Positions 8,800 through 15,867 of a stretch of 64,000 nucleotides of DNA are shown piece after piece. Origin of the DNA: CAVZMO01 sp963776195 (GTDB taxonomy: Bacteria; Nitrospirota; Thermodesulfovibrionia; Thermodesulfovibrionales; SM23-35). Position 1 is the stretch's first letter, and each line of letters begins with the position of its first letter. The notes under the pieces were generated by a model that saw only the letters and a list, made by a program, of their open reading frames with translations, searched no databases and was not told the DNA's origin. The DNA lies in assembly GCA_963776195.1 (NCBI GenBank), contig CAVZMO010000017.1, forward strand, positions 1 to 64,000, given 5' to 3'. The translations under genes and the position numbers were made by a program.

Positions 8800-8985
8800 T
8801 CACAATTCCCCCCTGAATGCTTTATCAAATGTAAATATGGTGTCTGACCCCACATTCACACCACACAGAACTTCTATAAAAGTAGTCCTGTCAGCAGCGT
8901 CTTTAAAAATCTTCTTTCGGGCGTTTCCCCTTGTGGTAATGTGATAAACCGCGCCCGCATATTCTATTCGCAATGGCCGAGCCAT
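8800..8985 (-). pseudogene. N-terminal fragment of a REP-associated tyrosine transposase (RAYT)
   Basis: The first ~40 residues (MARPLRIEYAGAVYHITTRG then NARKKIFKDAADRTTFIEVL) are the N terminus of IS200/IS605-like Y1 transposases of the RAYT type. The HUH and the catalytic Tyr are missing because the frame then runs into CGVNVGSDTIFTF, translated from the repeat sequence GGGGTCAGACACCA. Related GTCAGG/TGGGGTCA pieces lie at about 9017-9032 and 57990-58030. The element is dead. Confidence 0.75.
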
Positions 8986-9336
8986 AAGTAATATTAGCAG
9001 ACCAAAACTAATATATCAAGACCTGACCCCAAGAATTTGTTCTGAAAAATGCGCCGCAGAGTCCACTTGACGCACTTTATCTTGAAAATGACACATGAAC
9101 GCTTGAGACAATGTCATTTAACCTTCAGCACCGATAGGAACGCCTCCTGCGGCAGTTCAATCTTTAGAATATAATCCCTTGCAGTTACAATTAATGCTTC
9201 TTTATTCTTCTTATAAAAAAAAGTATACGGTTAAGCATTTTCGGATGCTAATCGGTATTCAACATAAAAGTATTTTGAGTTCCGATCTTCGGATGAAGAA
9301 TTCAACAATGCACCTGAAAGAATGGAGGGATATGCT
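8986..9336. other. Gene-free stretch with relics
   Basis: Apart from a RAYT-associated GACCTGACCCCAAG piece near 9020 and the antitoxin-like relic at 9114-9191, I see no gene or RNA here. Base composition is AT-rich towards 9336. Confidence 0.5.
9114..9191 (-). pseudogene. Possible antitoxin relic (UPF0175-like N terminus)
   Basis: The minus strand reads TARDYILKIELPQEAFLSVL before a stop. It resembles the beginning of small UPF0175-type antitoxins (ELP-x-EAF), but only about 25 codons remain. This is tentative. Confidence 0.3.
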
Positions 9337-9684
9337 CTATACCAATATCTTATTCTTTCTGCAGACAATAATCCCTTCTTTCTTAATAATCCCGCCGACA
9401 AAATCTAATTTATTCTTTGAAGAGTATTCCTCTAAAGGATAACCTACTGGCTGAATATCGGCTTTTATTCCCCACAAATATTTCTGCAGCATCACCTGTG
9501 CAGTATAGTGCGATTTATTTTTAAATTTATGAGAAAAAACTGCGATATCAATATCACTGTAAGGCCGAGCTTGCCCTTTTGCCTGTGAGCCGTATAATAT
9601 CGCTAAATCAACAGGAATATCTCTTTGAACTTTGATTAGATAGTCTCTCAAGACTTTCTTTACTTCTTTTTTGATTTGAGCCAT
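9337..9684 (-). CDS. MNT-domain nucleotidyltransferase (antitoxin-type)
   Basis: 115-residue minimal nucleotidyltransferase. The active-site signature is present: LAILYGSQAKGQARPYSDID (GS-x10-DxD) with a further IAVF strand. Such proteins partner HEPN proteins in HEPN-MNT modules, in which the MNT protein can inactivate the HEPN RNase by transferring nucleotides to it. Here the HEPN gene lies directly upstream and overlaps by 25 nt. The C terminus (DIQPVGYPLEEYSSKNKLDF) matches the usual extension of this family. Confidence 0.88.
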   Translation of the reverse strand: MAQIKKEVKKVLRDYLIKVQRDIPVDLAILYGSQAKGQARPYSDIDIAVFSHKFKNKSHYTAQVMLQKYLWGIKADIQPVGYPLEEYSSKNKLDFVGGIIKKEGIIVCRKNKILV

Positions 9685-10049
9685 TTATATGCACTCCTTG
9701 TCTTTTCTAATAAAACGTATGCTTTCTTTTTGTTTATAGCTTTCCCTAATTTTTCTTTCATCTCAGGATACCGGGCCTCTATGTTAAGAGGATTTAATTT
9801 AATAAAAAAATCCTGATATTCTTCCGTAAGAACAAGATTCAAATCTGCACATAGAGTTAAAAGATTATGTGTATATGGAGGAATCTTATTATGCTGTTTT
9901 ACATACAAGCCTTTTAATGCCTTTTCAATTACCTGATGACACATAAAGCCAACGTAAAGGTATCGTCCGCCGTCAAACATTACTTGAGCGGTTTTTAAAT
10001 CATAATCTGCCATATTGAACCAATAATTAATAGCTTCTTGTTTATTCAT
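9660..10049 (-). CDS. HEPN-domain protein (toxin-type)
   Basis: 129-residue all-helical HEPN protein: EAINYWFNMADYDLKTAQVM, then GGRYLYVGFMCHQVIEKALK, which is the classic signature around Y-x-x-H/Q, and YTHNLLTLCADL. In HEPN-MNT pairs this component is a putative RNase or growth inhibitor. A clear R-x4-6-H RNase motif of the HepT kind is not seen, so enzymatic activity is uncertain. The start ATG overlaps the stop of a toxin relic (ATGA at 10049-10046), and no strong ribosome binding site is visible. Confidence 0.85.
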   Translation of the reverse strand: MNKQEAINYWFNMADYDLKTAQVMFDGGRYLYVGFMCHQVIEKALKGLYVKQHNKIPPYTHNLLTLCADLNLVLTEEYQDFFIKLNPLNIEARYPEMKEKLGKAINKKKAYVLLEKTRSAYKWLKSKKK

Positions 10050-10177
10050 GGCTGTTTAATAGTAATTTTACTGCTATCAGATTGAAAAATAAAGACAAAT
10101 ACTACGGAGAGAGCATAAGTTCTATAGGAAGAGCGAAAAGGGGCTTCATCGCTGAAATCCAGCTTGTAATTTACCAC
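10046..10177 (-). pseudogene. Truncated RelE-like toxin
   Basis: A GTG at 10177, overlapping the antitoxin stop, opens a 43-residue frame whose first dozen residues (VVNYKLDFSDEA) match the start of RelE toxins. The rest is unrelated and runs to a stop that overlaps the HEPN start. The toxin has been lost by replacement of its body, leaving the antitoxin as an orphan. Confidence 0.5.
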
Positions 10178-10380
10178 TTAAGTCCTAATTCAGAGGCCAC
10201 TTTTTCAACAGGGGTTCTTTTCTTGGATTTTATTGATTTCTTTAATGATTCCTCGACTTCGGGCCGGAGTTCCAGACCATAATCAGGGTCAATAAGTTCC
10301 TGTAAGGTGTCTCTGATTAGAGACTTAAGCTCTCTAACAGTCATGTCACTGACTTTTTTTCCCTTTACGGCTGTAGACAT
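10171..10380 (-). CDS. Orphan antitoxin-like protein
   Basis: 69-residue protein (VSDMTVRELKSLIRDTLQEL, DPDYGLELRPEVEESLKKSI, ending in KVASELGLKW). It is of the kind found directly upstream of RelE/ParE toxins. Its own toxin survives only as a stub. GAAAGGGGG precedes the ATG. An intact antitoxin without a toxin could act against related toxins elsewhere; that is inference. Confidence 0.7.
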   Translation of the reverse strand: MSTAVKGKKVSDMTVRELKSLIRDTLQELIDPDYGLELRPEVEESLKKSIKSKKRTPVEKVASELGLKW

Positions 10381-10714
10381 CTTTAACCCCCTTTCCGTAT
10401 TGAATATACACTATTTTAACTGAAATGAGCAGAATACAACATGCTAAATTCACAACCTTTTATGCAGCCTTCTCTATCAGCCAGGTTCTAAATTCATCAA
10501 TAAAGGGACGCCATTAAAATCAGGAGGTTGCGTAAACGACCTCTTTTCCTTTTCCATTTGACCCGCATCACAACCGCCTTGGTTGGGTTAGGACATACCA
10601 TTGGTTATTTTAAGGACCTAAAACATCCCGATTTCGACTATAATAGAGCCTTAAACAACGAATGGAGCAAGAGCTGATTTTGTTGAAAAAGTCGTAACAA
10701 AATGGGGAAAAATT
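10381..10714. other. Intergenic region with a gene relic and a probable promoter
   Basis: The stretch holds a diverged second copy of the FIDEFRTWL tail (10460-10517, minus). Ahead of the TPR gene it also holds a perfect -10 hexamer TATAAT (10639-10644), though no good -35 is visible. No other gene is seen. Confidence 0.45.
10460..10517 (-). repeat. FIDEFRTWL gene relic, copy 2
   Basis: The bases GTTCTAAATTCATCAATAAA followed by GGGACGCCA recur from 8267-8296, with one A deleted in this copy. Both encode a C-terminal tail (FIDEFRTWL-x-x-KAA-stop) on the minus strand. The parent gene is not recognised. Confidence 0.5.
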
Positions 10715-11617
10715 ATGGACCTTGATGACATCATGGAATTTGGCGACGATGACTCCGGCTTGATTGAGCGCCGGATCGAGGAGTACATACGCGGGAACCA
10801 CCCTGAATACCTCCTGCCGGGGTCCCATGTGACTCACGATTTCATTAAGATCGTCATTTACGGTGATTTTTTGGAGGAAACTGTGGGCGTACCGGTCGTT
10901 TTAGGTGACACAACGGACATTACGGATGAAGAGATCGAGGAGGTTTTAGGAAGACTGCCTTCGGATGTGATTCTTAATCCGGTCTCGCTGGATACTATTG
11001 ACCTCATTATCGAGGAGAGTTTTTTGGTGCAGGAGGAGAGACGCCTTAAAGATGCTGTGGATTCACCGTGTATTACTGCGGCTGATTTTAATTATCGTGC
11101 GTATGCGAGGGCGGAATTCGAAAGGGTTGAAGAAGCGATCAAGGACTATCAAAGGGCATATGAACTTGACCCCGGCAACTACTCTCATCTTATAGAGAAG
11201 GCCCAACTCCTCCTTGAAACGGGCAGGAATGACGGCGCCTTAAAAGATGCGAAGTATGTATGCGACAGGTTGGTCAGCGCGGGAGACAAAAGGGAGTGTG
11301 TAGATGATCTGATTCGTATTTCCGATATCTTCAGACAGTGTGGTCAATTAAAGTTTGCCGCCTCATGCGTTTTGATTGTTGTCAACACTTTAAAGGCTAT
11401 CATTTCGCACAATAGCGAAGACGTAAAATTAACGAAGGTCAAAGACTGGGTTGAAGCGGAAACACCGGATATAGGATTCACTTTAGGTCTCTTATCGTCT
11501 TTCGTCGAGGATGTTGAGCTTGAGCATCAAAATAATGACCAATTTTCGGATATGATCAACTATATCAGATCAGAAGTCGATGCTCTAAGGGTAGTGGCAG
11601 GGGCCTCAAACATTTAA
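10715..11617 (+). CDS. TPR-like repeat protein
   Basis: 300-residue soluble protein of unknown function. A clear tetratricopeptide unit lies at about residues 135-165 (FERVEEAIKDYQRAYELDPG), followed by a second helical pair (LIEKAQLLLETGRNDGALKD). The N-terminal third is acidic (MDLDDIMEFGDDDSG) with no signal peptide, pointing to a cytoplasmic scaffold or adaptor. GGGGA lies 7 nt ahead of the ATG, and a TATAAT box lies about 70 bp upstream. It stands alone between the relic island and DUF3187, and no partner is suggested by its context. Confidence 0.75.
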   Translation: MDLDDIMEFGDDDSGLIERRIEEYIRGNHPEYLLPGSHVTHDFIKIVIYGDFLEETVGVPVVLGDTTDITDEEIEEVLGRLPSDVILNPVSLDTIDLIIEESFLVQEERRLKDAVDSPCITAADFNYRAYARAEFERVEEAIKDYQRAYELDPGNYSHLIEKAQLLLETGRNDGALKDAKYVCDRLVSAGDKRECVDDLIRISDIFRQCGQLKFAASCVLIVVNTLKAIISHNSEDVKLTKVKDWVEAETPDIGFTLGLLSSFVEDVELEHQNNDQFSDMINYIRSEVDALRVVAGASNI

Positions 11618-11712
11618 ATTCCTCCATGGAGTCAACAGCAGGTAGTGTGGCGTCACGTAAATAATTGTAGTCAAATTGTGATTTTTGCGGAAACCGGTAG
11701 CCGCAGAAGACG

Positions 11713-12675
11713 ATGAAGAAAACGATATTAATCCTTTCTCTTTTTGTTGTCCCATTTCTCTCACCCATAGCAAATGCATTCGACGGCCCTCTGCAGGTGA
11801 AAAATCAGTTTCCTCTGTTCCTTCATATCAGTGCTCCTTATTTAGAGAAGGCGGCCATTGAGGATTCCCTCTCCGCAAGTTTCTCTTATTCCAGTGTTTA
11901 TCTGGTCAAGGAGTCATCCGAATGGTCCGTGGGACTTGACATGGAGATAGCAGAACTTAACTTTAAATTCAAGAAAATCATTGAAGATTTTATTGAACTC
12001 GGGATTGAGGCTCCGGTTTTGAGTTTTAATTCCGGGTTCATGGATGACTTTCTCAATGTCTATCACAGCGCATTCGCTTTCCCTGATTACGGGAGACATA
12101 ACAGACCGGGAAATAAGTTTCTTTATGAGGTAAGGCGGAACGGTACGTTCGTTGTCAAGGGAGAAGACGGACGGATCGGGATAGGCGATATAAAATTCAC
12201 CCTTAAAAAACCAATGCTGACGGATGATCCTGCCATGAGCATCAAGGGAGATATCGAACTTCCCACGGGAGATCCAAAAACCGGTTTCGGAAGCGGCAGT
12301 ACCGATATCGCCATCTCTCTGCTGATTGATAAAAAATTGAATGAAACATTTATGAGTCATCTGAATCTCGGGATAGTCTTTCCCGGTGATTTGAAGGGGC
12401 ACGAAAAAATAAACCTCAAGGATTTTATCTATGGTGGAGCGGCAATAGAAGCTGCACTATGGAAAAACATCAGCCTTCTCGGCCAGATATTTATTCAGGG
12501 GGCGCCCTTTCCGAAAACGGATATCGGCTCGGTTGACAGGACGGCGGTGCTTCTCACCCTCGGAGGCAGATATTACTCCGGCAACAGTAGTTTTGAGATT
12601 TCTTTTATGGAAGACCCGAATACTGCCGGAGCGCCCGATTTTGCGCTGAACCTTTCGTTCAAGAGAAGATTCTAG
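11713..12675 (+). CDS. DUF3187 family outer-membrane-type protein
   Basis: 320 residues with a clear signal peptide (ILILSLFVVPFLSPIANAFD). The mature part is rich in alternating amphipathic strands and ends in Phe (LNLSFKRRF), the usual hallmark of an outer-membrane beta-barrel. Conserved DUF3187 segments are seen: GPLQVKNQFPLFL near the start and GDIELPTGDPKTGFGSGSTD in the middle. Its function is unknown; relatives are annotated only as DUF3187. It is a single gene with a short spacer to the dCMP deaminase gene. Confidence 0.8.
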   Translation: MKKTILILSLFVVPFLSPIANAFDGPLQVKNQFPLFLHISAPYLEKAAIEDSLSASFSYSSVYLVKESSEWSVGLDMEIAELNFKFKKIIEDFIELGIEAPVLSFNSGFMDDFLNVYHSAFAFPDYGRHNRPGNKFLYEVRRNGTFVVKGEDGRIGIGDIKFTLKKPMLTDDPAMSIKGDIELPTGDPKTGFGSGSTDIAISLLIDKKLNETFMSHLNLGIVFPGDLKGHEKINLKDFIYGGAAIEAALWKNISLLGQIFIQGAPFPKTDIGSVDRTAVLLTLGGRYYSGNSSFEISFMEDPNTAGAPDFALNLSFKRRF

Positions 12676-12731
12676 GTCTGACAACCTACACGCTTGAAAG
12701 CGGTCAGGTTTGTAAGCTATTATGCCATAGG

Positions 12732-13205
12732 ATGAAAAAAAGAAAACAATTGAGACCCGGCTGGGACGAATACTTTATCGGTATTGCAAAGGCTGTCGCG
12801 ACAAGAGCTACGTGTCTGAGGAGGAAGTACGGCGCCGTCATCACAAAGGACAATAGCATCGTAAGCACCGGTTATAATGGGGCCCCCGCGGGGATGAAGG
12901 ACTGCCTGGAAGTCGGCAAGTGCACGAGAAAGGAACTCCAGATACCGCACGGGGAGAGATACGAACTCTGCCATAGCGTTCATGCGGAGGCGAATGCGAT
13001 CATCCGCGCTTCTGCCGATGAATTAAGGGGGGCCACAATTTACATATCAGGCGCCGATGACGAGAGCAACGAGTGTATTTCCGAACCCTGTATGATGTGC
13101 AAGCGAATGATACTCAATTCAAGGATTGCAAAGGTTGTCTATTCCGATGGCAATAGCGGGTTCCGGATCATCGACCCTATTAAATGGCTTAAGAAAAGGG
13201 TTTAA
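12732..13205 (+). CDS. dCMP deaminase (ComEB-like)
   Basis: 157-residue zinc-dependent cytidine/deoxycytidylate deaminase. It converts dCMP to dUMP for thymidylate synthesis. The zinc site is complete: HAEAN (His plus catalytic Glu) and PCMMCKR (two Cys). The N terminus (RPGWDEYFIGIAKAVATRAT) and GAVITKDNSIVSTGYNGAPAG are typical of the family, and HGERYELCHSVHAEAN matches the nucleotide-binding region. Confidence 0.93.
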   Translation: MKKRKQLRPGWDEYFIGIAKAVATRATCLRRKYGAVITKDNSIVSTGYNGAPAGMKDCLEVGKCTRKELQIPHGERYELCHSVHAEANAIIRASADELRGATIYISGADDESNECISEPCMMCKRMILNSRIAKVVYSDGNSGFRIIDPIKWLKKRV

Positions 13206-13276
13206 CCCCGATAAAGCCGTGCTGAAATGGTAGACCGTTGCACGGTATCTCGAAAACAGAGAGTTTCTGAACAGTC

Positions 13277-14839
13277 TCAGAAGCCCACAGTTTTTTCAGG
13301 CTTTGCCTGATGGACCCTAACCCTTCTACCTTTCATCATGATATCGTTCACTGACCTTATTATTCTCTCGGAAAACTCCTGTGGCACTTCCACAAAGGTG
13401 AACTTATCGAACACGTTTATCTTTCCGATCTTTCTGGAGGGAATGCGCGCTTCAGATGTTATCGATTGCATAATGTCGGCAGCTTTTATATTGTCCTTTC
13501 TGCCGATAGTCATAAACAAACGGACAGTTGCCGTATCTTCGGCATGTTCTTCCAAAGGCATTTCCTTTACCTCGCCATATAAGGAATAAAAGGCCGCCGC
13601 TGCGATATCGGTCGATTCATAATGGTCCGACAACTCTTTAACAGTCGAGACATATTCCGCATGTTTATTTTCCTTAATGATCCCGGAAATTTCCTTGAGG
13701 ATATTTTTCTTCTTTGCTTGTATAACATCCGTTTGCGAAGGCAGTTTCTTCCTGCCGATACTCGTCTGGGCGGTTTTTTCTATCAACCGCAAATGTTTAT
13801 ATTCCCTCGGGGTGACGAGGGTTATCGCGATCCCGGACTTTCCGGCCCTTCCGGTTCTTCCGATCCTGTGGACGTAGCTGTCGGGATTCTGGGGGATGCT
13901 GTAATTAATGACATGGGTCACGTCTTTTATGTCGAGCCCCCTTGCCGCCACATCGGTCGCAACCAGGATATCGATCACACCTGTCTTGAACTTGTTCATG
14001 ACTTCATCCCTTCTTGCCTGTGTGTAATCACCGTGAAGCGCGCCCGCATTATATCCCATCTGTTCGAGTTTCGTGGAAACCTCGTCAACGTCCCTTTTTG
14101 TATGGCAGAAGACAATGGCAAGCTCAGGGTCTTCCACATCAAGGAGTCTGGAAAGGGCATTTACCTTGTCCGCTTCTCTAACCTCATAAAATATCTGTTT
14201 TATCTTCGGGATGATAACATCCTTTGTATTCACGCGTATCTTTTCGGGGTTCCTCATATACCGTTTGGCGATGTTCATGATAGGCTGAGGGATAGTTGCT
14301 GAGAATAAAAGGGTCTGCCTCTCCGCCGGGGTTGCTCTGAGTATCGTTTCTATATCTTCGATAAATCCCATGTCAAGCATCTCATCCGCTTCATCCAGCA
14401 CAACAATTTTCACTCCGGACAATGAAATGGTCCTCCTGTTCAAATGGTCTATCACGCGGCCCGGGGTCCCGACAACAACATTCACGCCCCGCTGTAACGT
14501 CTTTATCTGTCTTTCGATAGACGTGCCGCCATAAACCGGCAGAACATTGATTTTCTTAAATCTGCCGATCTTGAGAATCTCCTGTGCAACCTGAACGGCG
14601 AGCTCCCTCGTCGGCTCCACTATGATCGCAAAGGGATTTTTCCCTTTTTGACACTTTTCTACGATCGGGATACCGAAGGCAGCGGTCTTTCCCGTCCCGG
14701 TCTGTGCCTGGCCTACAATATCATGACCGGCCATTATGAGCGGTATCGCAGAAACCTGAATAGGCGTCGGCTCCTCGAACCCCATTTCTGATACGGATTT
14801 CATTGTCTCTTTGCTCAAATCAAATTCTTCAAAATTCAT
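13277..14839 (-). CDS. deaD: DEAD-box RNA helicase DeaD/CsdA
   Basis: 520-residue ATP-dependent RNA helicase for ribosome assembly and cold adaptation. All motifs are present: Q-motif (FEEPTPIQVSAI), motif I AQTGTGKTAA, Ia PTRELA, TPGR, II VLDEADEM, III SAT, V ATDVAARGLDI and VI HRIGRTGRAG. The C-terminal ~80 residues (TVRLFMTIGRKDNIKAADIM to FTFVEVPQEFSERI) form the DbpA-type RNA-binding domain that distinguishes DeaD from RhlE. It lacks the long RGG tail of the E. coli enzyme. It is transcribed towards the dCMP deaminase gene. Confidence 0.95.
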   Translation of the reverse strand: MNFEEFDLSKETMKSVSEMGFEEPTPIQVSAIPLIMAGHDIVGQAQTGTGKTAAFGIPIVEKCQKGKNPFAIIVEPTRELAVQVAQEILKIGRFKKINVLPVYGGTSIERQIKTLQRGVNVVVGTPGRVIDHLNRRTISLSGVKIVVLDEADEMLDMGFIEDIETILRATPAERQTLLFSATIPQPIMNIAKRYMRNPEKIRVNTKDVIIPKIKQIFYEVREADKVNALSRLLDVEDPELAIVFCHTKRDVDEVSTKLEQMGYNAGALHGDYTQARRDEVMNKFKTGVIDILVATDVAARGLDIKDVTHVINYSIPQNPDSYVHRIGRTGRAGKSGIAITLVTPREYKHLRLIEKTAQTSIGRKKLPSQTDVIQAKKKNILKEISGIIKENKHAEYVSTVKELSDHYESTDIAAAAFYSLYGEVKEMPLEEHAEDTATVRLFMTIGRKDNIKAADIMQSITSEARIPSRKIGKINVFDKFTFVEVPQEFSERIIRSVNDIMMKGRRVRVHQAKPEKTVGF

Positions 14840-14920
14840 TTTTCTTTGTCCTTATTGATTTTTATTGCCGTTAGATATAAATTCTCTGAAGGGTTTTATT
14901 GTCAGAATTGCACATGCCCT

Positions 14921-14959
14921 AAAAATAATAACCCCAGAGCTTTCAAAGCCTCTGAGGTC
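14921..14959 (-). terminator. Rho-independent terminator of the GDPD-sulfatase unit
   Basis: Read on the minus strand, ACCTCAGAG pairs with CTCTGGGG(T), extended by CTTT/AAAG after one bulged G. The stem (14932-14958) is followed by TTATTATTTTT (14931-14921). It lies between the GDPD stop and the deaD start, both on the minus strand. Confidence 0.65.
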
Positions 14960-15024
14960 TTCTTAATCTATAAAACTCTAAAAGCTTGTTATATTATACC
15001 TTAAGATCACTTTAAATATCAGCA

Positions 15025-15867
15025 TCAGTGAAGGGACGTCCCGTAAGCATCGGGATAGCCCGCCCTCATATCCAGATCAGTGAGAATTATCCTCGCACCT
15101 TTTGCAAATAAGTATTCGATTTGGCCGGCGTCGTTAACAGTAAACACGGCCATATTAAGATGTGAAAAATTCTTAAAAAAAATCCTATCGGCATACTTTC
15201 CCGGTAAGGAAACAGTATCGGCCCCCGAAATGACCGTATTAAATTTTGCCTTAAAGACGGCGAACCTTTTTTCGAAATGGCCGCGGAGCCAATAGATTGT
15301 ATTGACTCGGGGCGCTGCTGATTTTAACTTCCGTAAAGCTCCGGGGTTCGTCGATTCAACAAAAACATGCCCTTCCAATCCATATACAGCAATATACTCT
15401 GAAAGCAGCTTTCCACTCTTCTCAGCGTTTCTCGTATCAAGATTCTTGAAATCCAGCCAGTAATAAAACCGGGATCCGTAGCGGTCCAATACTTTATTAA
15501 GGAAAAGATTGTCTCCGCGATCCGTTATCTTCGCGGGAAGATCATGCGCCACAATGAACCCTTTACCTTCTATCAAATGAATATCGAGTTCGATTCCGTA
15601 ATATCCCATTCTCCGGGCGGCATCAAAACTTTCTAATGAATTATACGGGAAGCCCTGAGTATAGCCCCCGTGGGCCCACAGCATATGTCTCGGCAGGTTA
15701 TTGAGCGTTTTGACTTTTATGTTATTGAATTTATAAATTATCGAGATATACCCGAGAATCGGGCATCCGACCAAAATTATGAGCAATAGTGTAATAGAGT
15801 ATCTATGCGCTGCAATGAAAGACGGACTCTGTTTCATGATGCCGCCATTTGTCATTGTTCTTTCCAT
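15025..15867 (-). CDS. Membrane-anchored GDPD-family phosphodiesterase
   Basis: 280 residues: an N-terminal membrane anchor (ITLLLIILVGCPILGYISII) and a glycerophosphodiester phosphodiesterase TIM-barrel facing outward. Family motifs are recognisable but divergent. The usual HRG is HGG (LWAHGGYTQGFPYNSLESFD), followed by IELDIHLIEGKGFIVAHDLP with the metal-ligand Glu/Asp and the HD. Loss of the Arg in HRG may alter substrate choice. It overlaps the upstream LTA-synthase-like gene by 16 nt, so the two should be co-expressed. A link to phosphoglycerol-decorated glycans or lipids is inferred from that pairing. Confidence 0.82.
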   Translation of the reverse strand: MERTMTNGGIMKQSPSFIAAHRYSITLLLIILVGCPILGYISIIYKFNNIKVKTLNNLPRHMLWAHGGYTQGFPYNSLESFDAARRMGYYGIELDIHLIEGKGFIVAHDLPAKITDRGDNLFLNKVLDRYGSRFYYWLDFKNLDTRNAEKSGKLLSEYIAVYGLEGHVFVESTNPGALRKLKSAAPRVNTIYWLRGHFEKRFAVFKAKFNTVISGADTVSLPGKYADRIFFKNFSHLNMAVFTVNDAGQIEYLFAKGARIILTDLDMRAGYPDAYGTSLH

